A stretch of 64,000 bases of DNA from Bauldia litoralis (GCF_900104485.1 NZ_FMXQ01000007.1:1-64000), one strand, 5' to 3'; positions 16,780-27,729 are shown, counted from the stretch's first letter. Numbers and translations are program-made. The notes: generated from the sequence alone by a model not told the origin.

Positions 16780-19101
16780 TTAACGGGCGGCGTCTCCGAC
16801 CACCGCCATGGACTCCTCCTGCGACTGCGCCCCGACGACGGCGAGCGCCGTCATGTTGAGGACGCCGCGCGAGGTGACCGACGGCGTGACGATATGGGCG
16901 GGCTTGGCGGCGCCGAGCAGGATCGGTCCGACATGCAACGCGCCGGTCATCTCCTTGAGGAGGTTGAGCGCGATGTTGGCGGCGTCGAGGCTGGGGAAGA
17001 CCAGGAGGTTGGCTTCGCCCTCCAGCCGCGAGTCCGGCATCACCCGCTGGCGAAAGGCCACCGAGAGGGCGGCGTCGCCGTGCATCTCGCCGTCGACATC
17101 AAGGTCGGGATCGGTGCGCCACAGGATCTCCACCGCCTTGCGCATCTTGGCGGCCGACTCGATCTCGCGGGTGCCGTAGTTCGACGTCGACAGCATCGCC
17201 GCCTTCGGATCGATGCCGAAGCGGCGGATCTCGGCGGCGGCGAGGCGGGTCATCTCGGCGATCTCGTCGGCATCCGGGTCGACGGTGACATGGGTGTCGG
17301 TGAGGAAGTAGCTGCCGCGGGTGTTGATCAAGAGGCTGAGGGCGGAGAAGGCCCGCGCCTCCGGCTTCAGGCCGATGATGTGGCCGATGTCGCGGAGGTG
17401 GCGGATGAAGCGGCCGCTGAGGCCGCAGATCAGCGCGTCGGCGTCGCCACGCTCGACGGCAAGCGCGGCGATGACGGTGGTGTTGGTGCGCACCACCGTG
17501 CGCGCCGCCTCGGGGTCGATGCCCTTGCGCCCGACCTTGGAGAAATAGAGGTCGGCATAGGCGCGGTAGCGCGGATCATCCTCGGGGTTGATGATCTCGC
17601 AGTCGTTTTCCAGCGAGAAGCGCAGGCCGTAGCGCCGGCAGCGGACGTCGATGACGCTGGGTCGGCCAATCAGGATCGGCCGGGCGATGCCTTCCTCGAT
17701 GGCGATCTGCGCGGCGCGCAGCACGCGCTCGTCCTCGCCATCGGCATAGACCACCCGCTTCGGCGCCGAGCGGGCGGCGGTGATCATCGGCTTCATGATC
17801 AGGCCGGAGCGGAAGACGAAGCGGTTGAGCTGGTCGAGATAGGCGTCGAAATCCGCGATCGGCCGGGTCGCGACGCCGCTTTCGGTGGCAGCACGGGCGA
17901 CCGCCGGGGCGATCTTGAGGATCAGCCGCTGGTCGAAGGGCGAAGGGATCAGGCTCAGCGGCCCGAAGGTCTCCGGCTCGCCGCCATAGGCGCGGGCGAC
18001 GACGTCCGACGGTGGCTCGCGGGCGAGGTCGGCGATTGCCGCGACGGCTGCATGCTTCATCGCCTCGTTGATCGCCGTCGCGCCGACGTCGAGCGCGCCG
18101 CGGAAGATGTAGGGGAAGCAGAGGACGTTGTTGACCTGGTTCGGGAAGTCCGAACGCCCGGTGCAGATCATCGCGTCGGGGCGGACGGCGCGGGCGGCGT
18201 CGGGCATGATCTCGGGGACCGGGTTGGCGAGCGCCAGGATCAGCGGCTTGTCGGCCATCTGCGCCACCATCTCCGGCTTCAGGACGCCAGCCGCAGAGAC
18301 GCCGAGGAAGATGTCCGCGCCGGCGATGACATCGGCCAGGACGCGGGCATCGGTTTCCTGCGCGTAGGCCGCCTTCCACGGGTCCATCAGCGCCTCGCGG
18401 CCCTTGTAGACGACGCCGTCGATATCGGTGACCCAGACGTTGTCCGGCCGTGCGCCGAGCGAGACCAGCATGTTGAGGCAGGCGATGGCCGCCGCGCCGG
18501 CGCCCGAGGCGACGATCTTGACGTCGCCGATCGCCTTGCCGGCGAGGAAGAGGGCATTGGTCACCGCCGCGCCGACGATGATCGCCGTGCCGTGCTGGTC
18601 GTCGTGGAAGACCGGGATATTCATCCGCTCGCGCAGCTTCGCCTCGATGGCGAAGCATTCCGGCGCCTTGATATCCTCGAGGTTGATGCCGCCGAAGGTC
18701 GGTTCGAGCGCCGCCACGACATCGACGAAGCGGTCGATGTCGCGCTCGTCGACCTCGATATCGAAGACATCGACGCCGGCGAATTTCTTGAAGAGCACGG
18801 CCTTGCCCTCCATCACCGGCTTGGAGGCCAGCGCCCCGATCGCGCCGAGGCCGAGGACGGCGGTTCCGTTCGAGATCACTCCGACGAGGTTCTGCCGCGA
18901 GGTGTAGTCGGCGACCAGCGCCGGGTTCTCGGCGATGGCGAGGCAGGGCGCGGCGACACCGGGCGAATAGGCGAGCGCCAGGTCGCGCTGGTTGCCGAGC
19001 GGCTTGGTCGCCTGGATCTCGAGTTTTCCCGGACGGGGAAACTTGTGAAAGTGGAGGGCATGCTGGTCGAGGTCGCTGCCCTCGGGACGCGGGTCTGACA
19101 T
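16780..19101 (-). CDS. maeB: NADP-dependent malic enzyme, long MaeB type
   Basis: The 773-residue protein has an N-terminal malic enzyme half (about residues 1-430): [17 protein letters not shown], then [20 protein letters not shown] and [14 protein letters not shown] for nucleotide binding, and [13 protein letters not shown]. It is followed by a phosphotransacetylase-like half (about 450-773, including [17 protein letters not shown] and [19 protein letters not shown]). It decarboxylates malate to pyruvate, making NADPH. The C-terminal half has a regulatory role and is not an active Pta. I start at MSDPRPEG (19101), since the longer frame to 19224 reads like non-coding sequence. It is a single-gene unit. 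Confidence 0.95.
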   Translation of the reverse strand: MSDPRPEGSDLDQHALHFHKFPRPGKLEIQATKPLGNQRDLALAYSPGVAAPCLAIAENPALVADYTSRQNLVGVISNGTAVLGLGAIGALASKPVMEGKAVLFKKFAGVDVFDIEVDERDIDRFVDVVAALEPTFGGINLEDIKAPECFAIEAKLRERMNIPVFHDDQHGTAIIVGAAVTNALFLAGKAIGDVKIVASGAGAAAIACLNMLVSLGARPDNVWVTDIDGVVYKGREALMDPWKAAYAQETDARVLADVIAGADIFLGVSAAGVLKPEMVAQMADKPLILALANPVPEIMPDAARAVRPDAMICTGRSDFPNQVNNVLCFPYIFRGALDVGATAINEAMKHAAVAAIADLAREPPSDVVARAYGGEPETFGPLSLIPSPFDQRLILKIAPAVARAATESGVATRPIADFDAYLDQLNRFVFRSGLIMKPMITAARSAPKRVVYADGEDERVLRAAQIAIEEGIARPILIGRPSVIDVRCRRYGLRFSLENDCEIINPEDDPRYRAYADLYFSKVGRKGIDPEAARTVVRTNTTVIAALAVERGDADALICGLSGRFIRHLRDIGHIIGLKPEARAFSALSLLINTRGSYFLTDTHVTVDPDADEIAEMTRLAAAEIRRFGIDPKAAMLSTSNYGTREIESAAKMRKAVEILWRTDPDLDVDGEMHGDAALSVAFRQRVMPDSRLEGEANLLVFPSLDAANIALNLLKEMTGALHVGPILLGAAKPAHIVTPSVTSRGVLNMTALAVVGAQSQEESMAVVGDAAR

Positions 19102-19362
19102 GAAAACCGATCCGGGATTGTTGTGCTTCGGTAGGTGACGGAGGATAGCAGACCGACTCTGGCTATGGCGCGGCAAGAACGAAATTGATCGCACACGCAT
19201 GACAGTGCGCCGGATCGGACGCAATGACCAGCGATCGGCAACGGCGACGACCCCGGCCTTCGGGGGCTCCGATGTTGGCGGGCTGGCAGGACTTTGATCG
19301 GGGTGGCGAGGCGGCTATCATCTTGCCGGATTTAAGCAATTGGCGGGAAAGTACGGAGCCTC

Positions 19363-20271
19363 ATGTCGGTTGGAGCGGGCGCGCCGGGGTCGCGGGATGC
19401 GGAAACGGTCAGTCGGAGCGGCGGACCCGACTTCCTTTGCGTCGGTGCGCAGAAAGCCGGAACCCAGTGGCTCTACGACCAGCTTGCCCCGCACCCGGAC
19501 TTCTGGCTGCCGCCGATCAAGGAATTCCACCACTTCGACCTGCCGGGCTCGCGTCGCGAACTGGCAGAGGGGATGCTTCGTCGCGCGGAGGCCGATCTCG
19601 ACGCATTCAACGCGTTTCGCCAGCAGAACCGGCGGCGGGCGCTGGTGGAAAGGGATGTCGCCTTCCTCCGCAAGTTCGTTGCGATGCCGCCCGGCGTCGA
19701 CATCGAGGCCTATGCGGCGCTCTTCGACGACAAGGGCGCGTCGATCGCCGGCGACGTGACGCCTGGCTATTCGATCCTCGAACCGGGGGTGATCGGGACG
19801 ATCGTGGCGCGCTTTCCGGACCTGAAGGTGATCTTCATCGCCCGCGATCCGGTCGACCGCTTCTGGTCGGCCTTCAACATGCGGCTCCGCCGTGGCGACC
19901 TGAAGGGGCGGGCGGATATCCGCTCCGTCGAGCGGTTCGCGGCGCGGGAAGGGGTGATGTCGCGGTCGCGCCAGTCGGTCACGGTGCGGCGCTGGCGCGA
20001 GGCGATCCCGGCTGACCGCTTCGCGCTGTTCTTCTTCGACGACCTGGTCGCCGATCCGGCGACGCTGCGGCGGGAGGTGCTGACGTTTCTCGGCGGATCG
20101 CCGGATGCGGCAGCAACGGTCGAGGCCGGGTTCAACCGCAAGGGCGACAACGAGAAGGTGCCGATGGACGCGGCGATGCAGGCCGCCATCGCAAGAATCC
20201 TTGCCGACGAGCTCAAGGCCTGCGCGGCCGAATTCGGCGGGCGCGCGGTGGCCTGGGCGCGGCGAGGCTAG
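19363..20271 (+). CDS. sulfotransferase family protein
   Basis: The 302-residue protein has the PAPS-binding loop FLCVGAQKAGTQWLYDQL near residue 25 (5-prime phosphosulfate binding) and the 3-prime phosphate motif VIFIARDPVDRFWSAFNM near residue 155. These are the two hallmarks of the Sulfotransfer_1/heparan-type family. It transfers sulfate from PAPS to a carbohydrate or other hydroxyl acceptor, not identified here. No polysaccharide genes lie beside it. The start at 19363 has CGGAG 5 bases upstream. It is convergent with the GDSL hydrolase gene, with 1 base between the stops. Confidence 0.85.
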   Translation: MSVGAGAPGSRDAETVSRSGGPDFLCVGAQKAGTQWLYDQLAPHPDFWLPPIKEFHHFDLPGSRRELAEGMLRRAEADLDAFNAFRQQNRRRALVERDVAFLRKFVAMPPGVDIEAYAALFDDKGASIAGDVTPGYSILEPGVIGTIVARFPDLKVIFIARDPVDRFWSAFNMRLRRGDLKGRADIRSVERFAAREGVMSRSRQSVTVRRWREAIPADRFALFFFDDLVADPATLRREVLTFLGGSPDAAATVEAGFNRKGDNEKVPMDAAMQAAIARILADELKACAAEFGGRAVAWARRG

Positions 20272-20272
20272 C

Positions 20273-20926
20273 TCAGTCGGAGACCTGGGCGATCAGCTGC
20301 TCGACGCTGGGCAGCATGCGGTTGGCGACGACCGCGTAGCCGTCGGCATTGAGATGGCCGGCGATGTCGCCGCCGCCGAGCCGGTATTTCCGCAGCTTGC
20401 GGTTCAGCACCATCGTGCCGTCGAAGAAGTCCGGGTAGTAGAGGACGCCGTACTTCTCGGCGACGTCCGAGAAGTCGTGCGGCTTGAAGCCGACCAGCAG
20501 CACCGGGATGCCGCGCTGGCGCATCTGGCCGATGATGATCTCGAGGTTGTGGCTGATCGCGCTGGGCGGGGTGTTGCGGCGCCAGTCGTTGCGGCCGAGG
20601 AAAAGGATCAGCGCGTCGGTTCCCTCCGGCACCGCCTTTTCGAGCCGGCCGAGCGCATCGAAGGTGGTGTCGCCGCTGACGCCGCGATTGACGATATCGA
20701 CGTCATAGCCGCGCGCCTGGAGCAGGACCTCGAGTTGCGACGGGTAGGTGCCGGGCCGCTTGATGCCGTAGCCGTAGGTATTGCTGTCGCCGAGCGCGAC
20801 GATGGAAATCGTCTTCGCCATCGCCGGGCCGACGGCGACGGCCAGCCAGCACGCGAGGCAGGCGACCATCGCGCCCGCCAATCGCGCGCGCGCCAGATCG
20901 GAGAGGGAAATCTTCAGGAAACGCAC
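20273..20926 (-). CDS. exported SGNH/GDSL-type hydrolase
   Basis: The 217-residue protein (from GTG 20926) has a signal peptide (AGAMVACLACWLAVAVGPAM). It carries the catalytic blocks ISIVALGDSNTYGYG (block I, Ser), VNRGVSGDTT (block II, Gly), FLGRNDWRR (block III, Asn), and DIAGHLNADGY (block V, Asp/His). It is a periplasmic or outer-envelope esterase or thioesterase of the TesA-like class. Substrate is unknown. An in-frame start at 21034 exists but would place 36 odd residues before the signal. The exact start is uncertain. Confidence 0.85.
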   Translation of the reverse strand: MRFLKISLSDLARARLAGAMVACLACWLAVAVGPAMAKTISIVALGDSNTYGYGIKRPGTYPSQLEVLLQARGYDVDIVNRGVSGDTTFDALGRLEKAVPEGTDALILFLGRNDWRRNTPPSAISHNLEIIIGQMRQRGIPVLLVGFKPHDFSDVAEKYGVLYYPDFFDGTMVLNRKLRKYRLGGGDIAGHLNADGYAVVANRMLPSVEQLIAQVSD

Positions 20927-21235
20927 CAATACGCCACGCCTAACCGCATCATGAGACAGTGCCTCGACTCGTCGGTCGCGGCCGGCGCGGATCGTAGCAG
21001 CCTCGGACGAGAGGTCCAGATCGCCCGTCGCCACAGGGCGGCGAAAAACAGCCGACGCTTGACGTTTTCCGCCAAATGGGCGATTGCAACCGCCATGATG
21101 GCTCCGACGCGCTCACGCGCGATTTGCATCTGCGGGATTATTATTCGCTAGCGACAATCGCTGGCTGGAGCCGTCCTGTCCTTTACCATCTGAGACGAGA
21201 CGCCCCCCGGCCAGCGGGCAAGGGACACGTTTGGC
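20927..21235. other. divergent promoter region of the GDSL gene and cysS
   Basis: This 309-base gap separates two outward-facing genes. I see no further gene. It must contain the cysS promoter and leader, and AAGGGA 10 bases before 21236 is the cysS ribosome site. No riboswitch or T-box-like element is recognisable. Confidence 0.5.
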
Positions 21236-22840
<1,605 letters not shown>

Positions 22841-22845
22841 CGCGG

Positions 22846-22896
22846 CCCCCTCACCCGACCGCTTCGCGGCCACCCTCTCCCACGAGGGGAGAGGGA
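22846..22896 (+). repeat. palindromic intergenic repeat, inverted partner of 22997-23055
   Basis: This stretch reads CCCCCTCACCCGACCGCTTC, then GCGGCCACCCTCTCCC, then a hairpin end GAGGGGAGAGGGA. It matches the reverse complement of 22997-23055. It lies between cysS and the DUF559 gene. This CCCTCACCC...CCCTCTCCC element is a common dispersed palindrome in Hyphomicrobiales. Confidence 0.8.
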
Positions 22897-22946
22897 AGGG
22901 GCGCCTGCCAGTCGACGCGGTCGCTGTTCGCGAGGAGGCTCTTTTG

Positions 22947-23435
22947 ATGGGCGATCGGAAGTCGGCTCTTGTCGATACCGGGGGGAAGGCCGCCATTCCC
23001 TCTCCCCTTGCGGGAGAGGGTGGCCCAGCGCGTTGCGCGGGGTCGGGTGAGGGGGACACGCCGGCGCGAAAGAAGAAGACGAAGCGCATCGTTTCCGAGC
23101 CAGTCGCCTTTGCGCGACGGTTGAGGCGCGACGCGACTCCGGCAGAGAAGAAGCTCTGGCTGCTTCTGCGACGGCCGCCTTTCGATGCTGCCAAGTTTCG
23201 GCGGCAGGTTCCGATAGGACCTTATGTGGCCGACTTCCTGTCCTTTTCGGCAAGGCTGGTGATCGAAGCCGATGGCAGCCAGCACGGGGCGGATTCGCGC
23301 GACAGCCGCCGCGATGCGTGGTTTGGCCGTCAGGGATGGCGCGTCCTGCGGTTTCCGAACCGGGATGTCCTGAACAATACCGACGGCGTCGCGACGGCCA
23401 TCACGCTGGCGCTCAACGAGGGAGCAACACCATGA
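22947..23435 (+). CDS. DUF559 endonuclease-like protein with a repeat-derived N-terminus
   Basis: The 162-residue protein belongs to the DUF559 family (Vsr/restriction-endonuclease-like fold). The core reads RRDATPAEKKLWLLLR, then FRRQVPIGPYVADFLSFSAR, LVIEADGSQH with the likely acidic active site, then WRVLRFPNRDVLNN. The biological role of DUF559 is not established. The start at ATG 22947 has GAGGAGG 9 bases upstream. Codons 17-37 (IPSPLAGEGGPARCAGSGEG) are a dispersed palindromic repeat read in frame, and an inverted copy lies just upstream. The stop overlaps the next gene as ATGA. Confidence 0.82.
   Translation: MGDRKSALVDTGGKAAIPSPLAGEGGPARCAGSGEGDTPARKKKTKRIVSEPVAFARRLRRDATPAEKKLWLLLRRPPFDAAKFRRQVPIGPYVADFLSFSARLVIEADGSQHGADSRDSRRDAWFGRQGWRVLRFPNRDVLNNTDGVATAITLALNEGATP
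22997..23055 (-). repeat. palindromic repeat inside the DUF559 coding sequence
   Basis: TCCCTCTCCCCTTGCGGGAG, then a GGCCCAGCGCGTTGCGCGG stem and GGTCGGGTGAGGGG. It is an inverted copy of 22846-22896 and is translated in frame as residues 17-37 of the DUF559 protein. Confidence 0.85.
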
Positions 23436-23830
23436 CCCGGATCGTTCTCGACCACATCAGCCTCAGCGTCGGCGACATGGACCGCGCCAGGGCGTTTTAC
23501 GAAAAGGCGCTGGCGCCGATTGGCTTCACGGTGCTGATGGAGTTTCCGGCGAGCATGACCGGGACCGCCGACGTCGCCGGCCTCGGCGTCGAGGGGAAGC
23601 CGTATTTCTGGCTGAGCGCATCCGGCCAGCAGACACCCGCCACCCACATCGCCTTTGGCGTTGAGACCCGCGCCGAGGTCGATGCCTTCTACGAGGCTGC
23701 GATCGCGGCCGGCGGGACCGACAACGGGGCGCCCGGCATTCGCGAGATCTATCACCCGACTTACTACGGCGCCTTCGTTCGCGACCCCGAGGGCCACAAC
23801 ATCGAGGCGGTGTGCCATGCGCCGGAATGA
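23432..23830 (+). CDS. VOC-family (glyoxalase-like) protein
   Basis: The 132-residue protein has one vicinal-oxygen-chelate unit: MTRIVLDHISLSVGDMDRAR with His8 as a likely metal ligand, then FYEKALAPIGFTVL, ATHIAFGVETRAEVDAFYEA, and FVRDPEGHNIEAVCH with the C-terminal Glu ligand. It is probably a metal-dependent lyase, dioxygenase or resistance protein acting as a dimer; the substrate is unknown. It overlaps the DUF559 gene by 4 bases and precedes the GNAT gene by 24. Confidence 0.9.
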   Translation: MTRIVLDHISLSVGDMDRARAFYEKALAPIGFTVLMEFPASMTGTADVAGLGVEGKPYFWLSASGQQTPATHIAFGVETRAEVDAFYEAAIAAGGTDNGAPGIREIYHPTYYGAFVRDPEGHNIEAVCHAPE

Positions 23831-23854
23831 GACGACAGGAAAGGCGGTGCGCTG

Positions 23855-24373
23855 ATGGCCGAGGCAAAACCGACATTCGGGCTGCGGCCGATGCTGCCGG
23901 AGGATGGGCCGGTGCTGGCGGAAGTGTTTCGCGAGAGCATCGACGTGCTGACCGCCGACGACTACGGACCGGGGCAGCGCGACGCCTGGGCCGAGGCCGC
24001 CGCCGACGAGGAGGGCTTCGCCGAGCGGCTTGGCGGACAACTGACGCTGGTCGCGACGCTGCGCCAGTCGCCGGTGGCCTTCGCTTCGCTCGAAGGCGCG
24101 GACCACGTCGACATGCTCTTCGTCCACCCGGCGGTGGCGCGGCAGGGCGTCGCCACCATGCTGGTCGACGCGCTGGAGAAGCTGGCGGCGGCGCGGGGCG
24201 CGGCCCGCCTGACCACCGAGGCGAGCGACACGGCGCGCGAGTTTTTCGCCGGCCGTGGCTATGTCGCCCTCGAGCGCCAGACGGTGATGCGCGGCAGCGA
24301 GTGGCTCGGCAACACGGTGATGGCCAAGCAACTGGTGGCGCCCGCTGGCGCTGGCGAAGGGTCGGAGCAATGA
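23855..24373 (+). CDS. GNAT-family N-acetyltransferase
   Basis: The 172-residue protein has the GNAT fold: FGLRPMLPEDGPVLAEVFRE at the N-terminus and the acetyl-CoA pyrophosphate-binding region MLFVHPAVARQGVATMLVDA (V-x-x-x-x-R-Q/x-G-x-A) near residue 90. EFFAGRGYVALERQTVMRG is at the end. It acetylates an unknown amine. ATGA overlap with the first GFA gene places it in the five-gene run from 22947 to 25333. Confidence 0.9.
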   Translation: MAEAKPTFGLRPMLPEDGPVLAEVFRESIDVLTADDYGPGQRDAWAEAAADEEGFAERLGGQLTLVATLRQSPVAFASLEGADHVDMLFVHPAVARQGVATMLVDALEKLAAARGAARLTTEASDTAREFFAGRGYVALERQTVMRGSEWLGNTVMAKQLVAPAGAGEGSEQ

Positions 24374-24858
24374 CCGCAGCGACGCCCCCGCTGACCGGCG
24401 GCTGCCAGTGCGGCGCGGTGCGGTTTCGCGCCGGCGTGCTCGGCCGTCCGTCGATCTGCCATTGCCGGATGTGCCAGAAGGCGTTCGGCGCCTTCTACGG
24501 GCCGCTGGTCACCGGTCACGACGTGGTCTGGACACGCGGCAGCCCGAAGCGTTTTCGTAGCTCCAACAAGATCAGCCGCGGCTTCTGCGGCGATTGCGGC
24601 ACGCCGCTGACCTATGAATACGAGGGCGGCATCGAGCTGGCCATCGGCGCCTTCGACGATCCGGCGGTCGCCGCGCCGGTGGTCCAGGTCAACCCGGCCG
24701 ACAAGCTGCCCTTCGTCGATACGCTTGCCGACCTGCCGTGGCGCGACGATGCGGCCGAGCCGGCCGGCGCCGCCTTCATGGCGGATATCGTCAGCCACCA
24801 GCATCCCGATCACGACACCCCGGCCTGGCCGCCGGCCGGAGGACACCACGATGGTTGA
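24370..24858 (+). CDS. GFA-family zinc protein, copy 1
   Basis: The 162-residue protein belongs to the GFA/CENP-V family. Zinc-binding cysteines appear as GGCQCGAVRF near residue 11, ICHCRMCQKAFG near 31 and GFCGDCGTPLTY near 71. The founding member was described as glutathione-dependent formaldehyde-activating, but most relatives have unknown activity. The C-terminal HQHPDHDTPAWPP is shared with the next gene. It overlaps both neighbours (ATGA with GNAT; 8 bases with copy 2), so it is translated as one run. Confidence 0.9.
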   Translation: MTAATPPLTGGCQCGAVRFRAGVLGRPSICHCRMCQKAFGAFYGPLVTGHDVVWTRGSPKRFRSSNKISRGFCGDCGTPLTYEYEGGIELAIGAFDDPAVAAPVVQVNPADKLPFVDTLADLPWRDDAAEPAGAAFMADIVSHQHPDHDTPAWPPAGGHHDG

Positions 24859-25333
24859 GGAACGCTACAGCGGCGGCTGCCAGTGCGGCGCGGTGCGCTA
24901 TGTCCTGCACCAGCGGCCCGACTTTCCGCATATCTGCCACTGCCGGATGTGCCAGAAGGCCTTCGGATCGATGTTCGCGCCGCTGACCGGCGTGCCGCTC
25001 ACCGCCTTCGAATGCACCCGTGGCAACCTGGCGATCTTCAAGAGTTCGGAAGAGACCGAGCGCGGCTTCTGCCGCGACTGCGGTACGCCGCTGACCTTTC
25101 GCCACGTCGACAGCGACGACATCTCGGTGTCGATCGGCTCGCTCGACGACCCGGAAAAGATCGCGCCGACGATCCAGTGCGGGATTGAATCGCGGCTGTC
25201 GTGGTTCGCCGCGCTGGCCGGACTGCCCGAGGACGGGACTACGGAGGCGGGGATGCCGGACCTGGCCAGGAAGATCGCCGCGTCCAGCCGCCAGCACCCC
25301 GACCACGATACCGAGACCTGGCCGCCGGCCTGA
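24851..25333 (+). CDS. GFA-family zinc protein, copy 2
   Basis: The 160-residue tandem paralogue of the preceding gene has the same zinc sites: GGCQCGAVRY, ICHCRMCQKAFGSMFAP and GFCRDCGTPLTF. It ends RQHPDHDTETWPP. Sequence similarity across the full length indicates local duplication. The start ATG at 24851 lies inside the end of copy 1. Function is unknown beyond the family fold. Confidence 0.9.
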   Translation: MVEERYSGGCQCGAVRYVLHQRPDFPHICHCRMCQKAFGSMFAPLTGVPLTAFECTRGNLAIFKSSEETERGFCRDCGTPLTFRHVDSDDISVSIGSLDDPEKIAPTIQCGIESRLSWFAALAGLPEDGTTEAGMPDLARKIAASSRQHPDHDTETWPPA

Positions 25334-25397
25334 ATCGGATCGTCAAGACACTGCGCCAAGCCGTTGAGTTCATACGGCGCCGACCGGAAAGAATGCG

Positions 25398-26999
25398 ATG
25401 AGCAAGGAACGCCTTTACCTGTTCGACACGACGCTGCGCGATGGCGCGCAGACCAACGGTGTCGACTTCTCGGTCGAGGACAAGGTGCAGGTCGCGCGCC
25501 TGCTCGACGGCCTGGGCGTCGATTATGTCGAGGGCGGCTATCCCGGCGCCAACCCGACCGACACCGCCTTCTTCGCCGAGAAGCGGACGAAGCGGGCGAC
25601 CTTCACCGCCTTCGGCATGACCAAGCGGCCCGGCGTCAGCCTGTCCAACGATCCGGGCCTCAAGCTTCTCCTCGACGCCAAGGCCGATGCGATCTGCTTC
25701 GTCGCCAAGACGTGGGACTACCACGTCAAGGTGGCGCTCGGCACGACCAACGAGGCCAACCTCGAATCGATCAGCCAGTCGGTGTCCGCGGCCCGCGAGG
25801 CCGGCAAGGAAGTGCTGCTCGACTGCGAGCATTTCTTCGACGGCTACAAGGCCAATCCCGACTACGCGCTGGCATGCGCCAAAGCCGCCTATGACGCCGG
25901 CGCGCGGTGGGTGGTGCTCTGCGACACCAACGGTGGCACGCTGCCGGAGGAGATCGGGGCGATCGTCACGGAGGTTACGCGGGTCGTGCCCGGTGACCAC
26001 CTTGGCATCCACGCCCATGACGATACCGAGCAGGCGGTGGCCAACTCGCTGGCCGCGGTGCGGGCCGGCGTCCGCCAGATCCAGGGGACGCTGAACGGCA
26101 TCGGCGAGCGCTGCGGCAACGCCAACCTGACGTCGCTGATCCCGACGCTGATGCTCAAGCCGGTCTATGCCGACGCCTATGAGATCGGCGTCAGCGACGA
26201 GTCGCTCGCCGGCCTGACCAAACTCGCTCATCGCTTCGACGAACTGGTCAACCGTTCGCCCAATCGCCAGGCGGCCTATGTCGGCGCCAGCGCCTTCGCC
26301 ACCAAGGCCGGCATCCACGCCTCGGCGATCGTCAAGGACCCGAAGACCTACGAGCATGTCGACCCGGCGCGGGTCGGCAACCGGCGGCACGTGCTGGTCT
26401 CCGACCAGGCGGGTAAGGCCAACCTCGTCTCGGAAATGGAACGGATGGGGATCGCGGTCGGTCGCGACGACCCGCGGCTGGAATCGCTGCTGCGCGAGGT
26501 CAAGCATCGCGAGTCGGTGGGCTATGCCTATGAGGCGGCGGGCGCTTCCTTCGAGCTGCTGGCACGGCGCAAGCTCGGCGGCGTGCCCGACTATTTCGAC
26601 GTCGAGGGTTTCCACGTCACGGTCGAGCGCCGCCACAATGCGATCGGCGAACTGGTCACGGTTTCCGAGGCGGTGGTCAAGCTGATCGTCGGCGGCGAGC
26701 GGCTGCTGACGGTGGCGGAGGGCAACGGCCCTGTCAACGCGCTCGATACGGCGCTGCGCAAGGATCTCGGCGTCTATCGCGACGTCATCGCCGACCTCGA
26801 GCTGATCGATTTCAAGGTGCGTATCCTCAACGGCGGTACGGGCGCGGTGACCCGCGTCCTGATCGAAAGCGCCGACGGCACCGGCGACTCCTGGTTCACC
26901 GTCGGCGTGTCGGAAAACATCGTCGACGCCTCCTTCGAGGCGCTGCACGATTCGCTGATCTACAAGCTGCTGCGGTCCGGGGCGAAGGCAGTCGCCTGA
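25398..26999 (+). CDS. cimA: (R)-citramalate synthase
   Basis: The 533-residue LeuA/CimA-type enzyme begins YLFDTTLRDGAQTNGVDFSV, the metal-binding and catalytic signature. GIHAHDDTEQAVANSLAAV holds the HxH metal ligands. GTLNGIGERCGNANL is the second family signature. A C-terminal LeuA-dimer regulatory domain runs from about residue 405. The AxxFATKAGIHASAI region and the extended architecture fit citramalate synthase rather than isopropylmalate synthase. It condenses pyruvate with acetyl-CoA to make 2-oxobutanoate for isoleucine. It is a stand-alone gene, with no ilv genes nearby. Confidence 0.92.
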   Translation: MSKERLYLFDTTLRDGAQTNGVDFSVEDKVQVARLLDGLGVDYVEGGYPGANPTDTAFFAEKRTKRATFTAFGMTKRPGVSLSNDPGLKLLLDAKADAICFVAKTWDYHVKVALGTTNEANLESISQSVSAAREAGKEVLLDCEHFFDGYKANPDYALACAKAAYDAGARWVVLCDTNGGTLPEEIGAIVTEVTRVVPGDHLGIHAHDDTEQAVANSLAAVRAGVRQIQGTLNGIGERCGNANLTSLIPTLMLKPVYADAYEIGVSDESLAGLTKLAHRFDELVNRSPNRQAAYVGASAFATKAGIHASAIVKDPKTYEHVDPARVGNRRHVLVSDQAGKANLVSEMERMGIAVGRDDPRLESLLREVKHRESVGYAYEAAGASFELLARRKLGGVPDYFDVEGFHVTVERRHNAIGELVTVSEAVVKLIVGGERLLTVAEGNGPVNALDTALRKDLGVYRDVIADLELIDFKVRILNGGTGAVTRVLIESADGTGDSWFTVGVSENIVDASFEALHDSLIYKLLRSGAKAVA

Positions 27000-27013
27000 C
27001 CCTTCACGCCGGG

Positions 27014-27625
27014 CTACATCAGCCCGGCGCTCTCCTCGAGGGCCGGCTGGGGCAGGTCGGCGACGGCTTCCTTCAGCGTCGGGATGACGGCGTCGACGGT
27101 GTCGCAGAAGCGGACGGGCAGGGCGACATGCTCGCCGAGGAAGTCCTTGCGCAGGTACCCGTCGTCGGCCATCCGCTTGAATTGGGCGACGAGAGGATCC
27201 CAGAAGCCGTTGATGTTGGCGATGAGGATCGGCTTCTCGTGCTGGTCGAGCTGCGCCCAGGTCATCATCTCGACCACCTCCTCAAGGGTGCCGATGCCGC
27301 CGGGCAGGGCGACGAAGGCGTCGGCCCGCTCGAACATGATCCGCTTGCGCTCGTGCATGTCGTCGGTGACGACCAGCTCGCTGGCCTCGCCGAGCATCAC
27401 CTCGCGGTCCTTGAGGAACTGGGGAATGATGCCGGTCACCTGACCGCCATTTTCCAGCACCGTGCGGGCGACGATCCCCATCAGGCCGATCGAGCCGCCA
27501 CCGTAGATGAGGCGAATTCCCGCCTCGGCGATATCGCGGCCAAGCGTTGTCGCCGCCTCGGCATAGTCAGCCGAGGTGCCGTTGTTGGACCCGCAATAAA
27601 CACAAACATTCCGTAGTTCTGCCAT
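27014..27625 (-). CDS. LOG-family nucleotide 5'-monophosphate phosphoribohydrolase
   Basis: The 203-residue Rossmann-fold protein of the TIGR00730/LOG family starts MAELRNVCVYCGSNNGTSAD. RLIYGGGSIGLMGIVA is the nucleotide-binding part, and ALPGGIGTLEEVVEMMTWAQ is the signature PGGxGTxxE with catalytic Glu. Relatives release cytokinin bases or hydrolyse nucleoside monophosphates. Plant-associated roles are known in some species but cannot be inferred here. An alternative in-frame start lies 9 bases upstream. It is convergent with cimA. Confidence 0.93.
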   Translation of the reverse strand: MAELRNVCVYCGSNNGTSADYAEAATTLGRDIAEAGIRLIYGGGSIGLMGIVARTVLENGGQVTGIIPQFLKDREVMLGEASELVVTDDMHERKRIMFERADAFVALPGGIGTLEEVVEMMTWAQLDQHEKPILIANINGFWDPLVAQFKRMADDGYLRKDFLGEHVALPVRFCDTVDAVIPTLKEAVADLPQPALEESAGLM

Positions 27626-27729
27626 GGGACTCATGTGGCATTGGCGCGGGCCGGGCGTCAAGCGCCCGCGCCTTGTGGCGTCCACGGAACCGGGATTAAA
27701 TGACAGAATCGGCTGGCACTGGAGAGACC

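Noticed and set aside
16894-19098. 734-codon frame opposite maeB
   Set aside because: It is a shadow caused by high GC and third-position bias of maeB.
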